Origin: an uncultured Dysosmobacter sp.
Lineage (GTDB): Bacteria > Bacillota > Clostridia > Oscillospirales > Oscillospiraceae
NCBI GenBank assembly: GCA_934504065.1
Contig: CAKSVQ010000100.1
Coordinates: 1 to 8,603, forward strand
Length of the DNA: 8,603 nt
Direction of reading: 5' to 3'
Part shown: positions 5,983 to 8,603 of the stretch, one piece after another
How the letters are laid out: every line of letters starts with the position of its first letter
How positions within the stretch are numbered: position 1 is the first letter of the stretch
Translations under genes and position numbers: made by a program
Notes under the pieces: model-generated
The model's input: the letters and a program-made list of their open reading frames with translations, nothing else
What the model was told of the DNA's origin: nothing
Databases searched by the model: none

Positions 5983-6912
5983 ACCTCCATGCTGCAACAA
6001 GTAATCATCGTGTTCACGCAGGTGCTGACGCTGTTTTTGATGATCGGCGTCGGCTTTGCGATCGGCCGGGCCAAAAAGATCAAAGAGTCCAGCCAGCCGG
6101 ACATCATCTGGCTGATGACCCGCGTCGCCCTGCCCTGCGCCATCATCAAGTCCATGTCACTGGACGCAACGCCGGAGTTTTTGAAGTCCATCGGCTTTGC
6201 CACCCTTATCATCGTTGCCATCACGCTGCTGGCGGCTTTCATTTCCCTGCTGCTGTTCCGCGGCCATAAGCAGGAGCAGCGCAGCGTGCTGCAAATGGGC
6301 ATTGTGTACAGTAACTCCGCCTTCATGGGCATCGCGCTGGTGCAGGCGGTGCTGGGCGACGAGGCCATCATTTACGCCACCCTCATCATGATCGTGGAAA
6401 CCATCTTCATGCTGGTCCACTGCGAGATCACCATGTCGCAGGGCGGCAAGCCGGACCTGAAAAAGGCCTTCCTCACCCCCGGCGTCATCGGCTTTGTCAT
6501 CGGCCTTGTGCTGATGCTGACCCGGGTGTCTCTCCCCGGCCCCATCACCTCCACCATCAACACCATGGGCAACATGAATACGCCTCTGGCCATGATTCTG
6601 GTGGGCCTCCAGATCGCCAAGGTCGATCTGAAGTCGGTGTTCACGCAGAAGAACCTGTACATCATCGCCATCATCAAGCTAATCGTCACCCCCGTGGTGC
6701 TGCTGTTCCTGCTCAAGCCGCTGGGTCTGGGCGCCATCGCGTACAGCGCCATCGTCATCTGCAAGGGCACGACGCAGCCTGCCGTGCTCAGCGTTTACGC
6801 TGCCGACCACAAGCAGGACGGTATTCTGGGCGCGCAGATCGTGGCCCTGACCACCATTTTGCAGATCATCACTCTGCCGCTGATCGCGGCGCTGACACAG
6901 GTCATGCTGTAA
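5788..6912 (+). CDS. Chimeric ORF: MaoC-like N-terminal fragment fused in frame to an AEC-family transporter
   Basis: A 374-aa ORF with ATG 5788 preceded by AAGGAG (5775-5780) 7 nt upstream. Residues 1-65 are soluble and hydratase-like (see the separate entry). From Met68 (base 5989) the protein is a full-length (307 aa) auxin-efflux-carrier family permease. The first segment, QVIIVFTQVLTLFLMIGVGF, is typical of this family. About ten hydrophobic segments lie near residues 72-92, 104-122, 133-156, 170-188, 193-214, 231-249, 260-280, 288-308, 315-335 and 345-370, with a central cytoplasmic loop (GGKPDLKKAF) and the NTPLAMILVG motif of the second half. The family moves small organic anions such as malate, malonate or auxin-like acids through the inner membrane. 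Met68 has no SD of its own, so as written the carrier can only be made as the fusion. A soluble extension is unusual for AEC carriers. The AEC call is sure; the fusion may be a genomic deletion or an assembly join. Confidence 0.85.
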   Translation: MADYKGIEMSPTMFDHLKGASTGVRNMDYNWRDISLYSLSIGCKRPDTPYFFERDKRGLHAWPTFTSMLQQVIIVFTQVLTLFLMIGVGFAIGRAKKIKESSQPDIIWLMTRVALPCAIIKSMSLDATPEFLKSIGFATLIIVAITLLAAFISLLLFRGHKQEQRSVLQMGIVYSNSAFMGIALVQAVLGDEAIIYATLIMIVETIFMLVHCEITMSQGGKPDLKKAFLTPGVIGFVIGLVLMLTRVSLPGPITSTINTMGNMNTPLAMILVGLQIAKVDLKSVFTQKNLYIIAIIKLIVTPVVLLFLLKPLGLGAIAYSAIVICKGTTQPAVLSVYAADHKQDGILGAQIVALTTILQIITLPLIAALTQVML

Positions 6913-6923
6913 ATTCTGAAAAA

Positions 6924-6974
6924 TCCTGCCCGCGAAGTGCCAAACCGCTTCCGGGCAGGAGTTTCCTTTTTTCC
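6924..6974 (+). terminator. Terminator of the CoA-transferase / AEC operon
   Basis: TCCTGCCCG (6924-6932) pairs with CGGGCAGGA (6952-6960). An inner GAAG/CTTC helix with one bulged C tops the stem, and a T-rich tract with TTTTTT follows (to about 6972). It starts 11 nt after the stop codon. Confidence 0.85.
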
Positions 6975-6978
6975 GAAG

Positions 6979-7007
6979 TTGCATTTACCGTCGAAAAATA
7001 GTAAAAT
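6979..7007 (+). promoter_or_regulatory. Candidate sigma-A promoter of the regulator gene
   Basis: TTGCAT (6979-6984), a 17-nt spacer and TAAAAT (7002-7007). The -10 box has five of six consensus bases and spacing is ideal. It lies directly after the operon terminator, so the activator is probably made independently of sigma-54. Confidence 0.6.
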
Positions 7008-7040
7008 AGCAGCAAAGAAAGAGGCTTTTGAATTTTTATG

Positions 7041-7048
7041 GGAAGGAG
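7041..7048 (+). promoter_or_regulatory. Ribosome binding site deciding a GTG start
   Basis: GGAAGGAG ends 7 nt before GTG 7056 but only 1 nt before ATG 7050, and lies inside the frame from ATG 7038. Spacing favours GTG 7056 as the start of the regulator. Confidence 0.6.
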
Positions 7049-7055
7049 CATGAAC

Positions 7056-8603
7056 GTGTCCGGGGCGGTGTATCAAAACAACGAGGTATTTCGGCAATAC
7101 TGCGCGGCCTACCTGCAAAAGATGAATTTAAGAACAGGCTGGCCCATCTCTGACAGGCTGCAAAAGGTGGACGATGCGCAATGGATGCGCATTCGGGAAA
7201 AATGGATCAAGCTGCGGGCCTATACCACACAGGCCGTCAGCCTTTTGATCGAAGACCAGCCGGACACGGATCTGGTGTTCGCGCTGTTCAGCAGGGAGGG
7301 CTGCCTTTTAAAGCTCTACGGCTCGCAGGCGCAGATCGCTGCGCTGAAAGCGCAGGGCATCGAACGGCGGACGCTGTGGAACTGGGAAAACGTGGGCCCC
7401 AACGCCGTTTCCATCGGTCTTGCGGAAAGCCTGCCGCTTTACAGTGTGCAGCAGGAGAATTACCATCCGCTGTTAAAGCCCTTTGCCCTTTATTTTTCTC
7501 CCATCATTCAAAACAGCTCCGCCGGATTTCAGCCCAAAACCATCGGCGGTGTGGGGCTGATCGTCCCGGCGGTGGAGCAGCGGCTGGGCTATGAAATGCT
7601 GGTGCGGGCCATTACGCAGACCGTCAGCCTGCATTTGGATACTGCGCAGGATATTTTCAACGTCTATGCCCAGAGCGCCCAGTGTATGCTGCTGCTGGAC
7701 ATCAACCAGCTCACCGGGCAGATCACCATCAACCACCACAACCACCAGCTCTTTGAAATTTTCCAGCTTCCGCAGGAGGACCTGTATTTCAAGCGGGTGG
7801 ATACCATCTTCGACCCGCCGCCGAAAAACGAACAGATGTGGTACAGCATCCGCAATGAAGTTCCCCTTACGGGGCAGGAGATGATGGTGTCCGTCCACGG
7901 CAAGGAGATCAACTGCTCCGTCACCGTGGTGCCGCGGGACCGCCCCAATGTGGGCAGCAAGTCCGCGCTGGTGACGCTGGAGCCCTTCCAGCGCTCGATC
8001 GACACCATTTCCGAAAAAATCAGTAACCACGCCGTGATGGATCTGGACAACATCATCGGCCGTTCGCCCCAGATCCGCACCGCCATGCAGCGGGCCCGCA
8101 TCCTCGCCAATGCCGACAGCAATGTGATGATCTTCGGCGAAAGTGGCGTAGGCAAGGACGTGTTCGCCCAAGCGCTGCACAACACCAGCAAGCGCAAAAA
8201 CAAGCCCTTCATCGCCGTCAACTGCGGCGCGCTGCCCCGGGACCTGATCGGCAGCGAGCTGTTCGGCTATGAGGGCGGTGCGTTCACCGGGGCAAAAAAG
8301 CAGGGCAACATCGGCAAATTCGAGCTGGCCAACGGCGGCACCATCACCCCACCGGAGGCGGCGCTGGCGGTAATGCTCTCCATCTCCATGGTGGGTTCCC
8401 TGGCCAAGCTGGAGGTGTTTTCGGAAAATATGCGGCAGGTGAAGTTCACGGTGGAACAGCTGGAGGAATTTCTGGAGCTGCCCGCCCTGCCGGAGCCTGC
8501 CCAGCGGGCGGATGTGCCCTGCACCGACGTGAAGCTCCACCAAGTGCGCTTCTCCTACACCGGCGACACCCAGGACGAAGTGCTCCACGGCATCGACCTG
8601 ACC
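7056..8603 (+). CDS. Sigma-54 enhancer-binding activator (GAF-PAS-AAA+), broken and fused to an ABC exporter fragment
   Basis: The frame is open from GTG 7056 (or ATG 7050/7038) to the window end, 516 codons. Residues about 60-195 look like the GAF sensory domain of AcoR/DhaR-type activators (VGPNAVSIGLAE at 113-124 matching the GTNAIGLALAE motif). About 200-320 is PAS-like. From about 328 the AAA+ domain begins (LDNIIGRSPQI), with Walker A GESGVGKD (361-368) and the sigma-54 contact loop GAFTGA (408-413) in SELFGYEGGAFTGAKKQG, then KFELANGGT (to 429). The family continues with Walker B (LFLDEIG); here it changes to unrelated sequence, so Walker B, sensor residues and the C-terminal Fis-type DNA-binding helix are all absent. 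As written it could neither hydrolyse ATP normally nor bind DNA. An intact version would be the obvious activator of the promoter at 4458. A terminator and a sigma-A-like promoter lie upstream. Confidence 0.87.
   Translation, partial: MSGAVYQNNEVFRQYCAAYLQKMNLRTGWPISDRLQKVDDAQWMRIREKWIKLRAYTTQAVSLLIEDQPDTDLVFALFSREGCLLKLYGSQAQIAALKAQGIERRTLWNWENVGPNAVSIGLAESLPLYSVQQENYHPLLKPFALYFSPIIQNSSAGFQPKTIGGVGLIVPAVEQRLGYEMLVRAITQTVSLHLDTAQDIFNVYAQSAQCMLLLDINQLTGQITINHHNHQLFEIFQLPQEDLYFKRVDTIFDPPPKNEQMWYSIRNEVPLTGQEMMVSVHGKEINCSVTVVPRDRPNVGSKSALVTLEPFQRSIDTISEKISNHAVMDLDNIIGRSPQIRTAMQRARILANADSNVMIFGESGVGKDVFAQALHNTSKRKNKPFIAVNCGALPRDLIGSELFGYEGGAFTGAKKQGNIGKFELANGGTITPPEAALAVMLSISMVGSLAKLEVFSENMRQVKFTVEQLEEFLELPALPEPAQRADVPCTDVKLHQVRFSYTGDTQDEVLHGIDLT
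8346..8603 (+). pseudogene. ABC exporter fragment: end of membrane domain and start of ATPase domain (part of the chimera)
   Basis: After the junction, the same frame encodes PPEAALAVMLSISMVGSL, then KLEVFSENMRQV, an EQLEEFLELPALPEP linker and VKLHQVRFSYTGDTQDEVLH. This is the order found in ABC-type exporters: last transmembrane helix, coupling region, linker, then the first beta strand and A-loop Tyr (FSY) of the nucleotide-binding domain. The window ends before its Walker A motif. The first five or so transmembrane helices are missing, so it is not a functional half-transporter unless fused by error. Confidence 0.75.

Noticed and set aside
4477..6000. 507-aa minus-strand ORF opposite the CoA-transferase
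   Set aside because: Low-complexity His/Gly/Val/Ala composition of an antisense shadow. It spans the sigma-54 leader and the chimera seam.
7473..8588. 371-aa minus-strand ORF opposite the regulator
   Set aside because: Antisense shadow; the plus frame carries GAF, Walker A and GAFTGA motifs.
1..8603. CRISPR array, tRNA/rRNA genes, insertion sequence or phage att sites
   Set aside because: No regularly spaced repeats, no tRNA-like cloverleaf, no transposase motifs and no flanking direct repeats seen on reading.

Overview
This is a GC-rich, densely coded bacterial segment. Shine-Dalgarno sites are AGGAG-type, the genes are mostly fermentation and amino-acid genes, and the protein flavour is that of anaerobic gut Clostridia. 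My best guess is an Oscillospiraceae-type butyrate or amino-acid fermenter. The phylum is an inference from gene content and style; there is no rRNA or other marker gene here.

Layout. (1) 1-570 is the 3' part of an AdhE-like iron alcohol dehydrogenase, closed by a hairpin terminator. (2) 674-1591 is an intact but short (305 aa) paralogue of the same superfamily. It seems to have lost most metal ligands and the C-terminal helical half, so it is probably a non-canonical enzyme or pseudoenzyme. (3) A bidirectional terminator separates it from a convergent, cytoplasmic-type L-asparaginase (2668-1676, minus). (4) A divergent intergenic region with a TTTGGCAG inverted repeat leads to a MalY/PatB-type PLP C-S lyase or aminotransferase (2869-4041), closed by a long hairpin. 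(5) About 480 bp without a convincing gene hold a second hairpin, a possible tiny minus-strand unit, two tandem perfect inverted repeats and a consensus sigma-54 (-24/-12) promoter. (6) That promoter drives a family III CoA-transferase (4525-5754) and a downstream ORF (5788-6912). (7) After a terminator and a sigma-A-like promoter comes a sigma-54 enhancer-binding regulator (GAF-PAS-AAA+) that runs to the window end.

How it fits together. The regulator at 7056, the inverted repeats at 4313-4368 and the sigma-54 promoter at 4458-4473 form a plausible complete control circuit. In it, a GAF/PAS-sensing activator would switch on an operon for uptake or export and CoA-activation of a small carboxylic acid (CoA-transferase, MaoC-type hydratase, AEC carrier). 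The substrate cannot be read from sequence.

Most notable anomaly. Two ORFs are in-frame chimeras. At about 5983-5989 the first ~65 residues of a MaoC/hydratase-2-like protein run directly into a complete AEC transporter. At about 8343-8352 the sigma-54 regulator stops right after FELANGGT, just before its Walker B motif, and continues as the end of an ABC-exporter membrane domain and the start of its ATPase domain. Both look like precise frame-preserving deletions, or like assembly joins. They should be verified before any function is assigned to the fusions.
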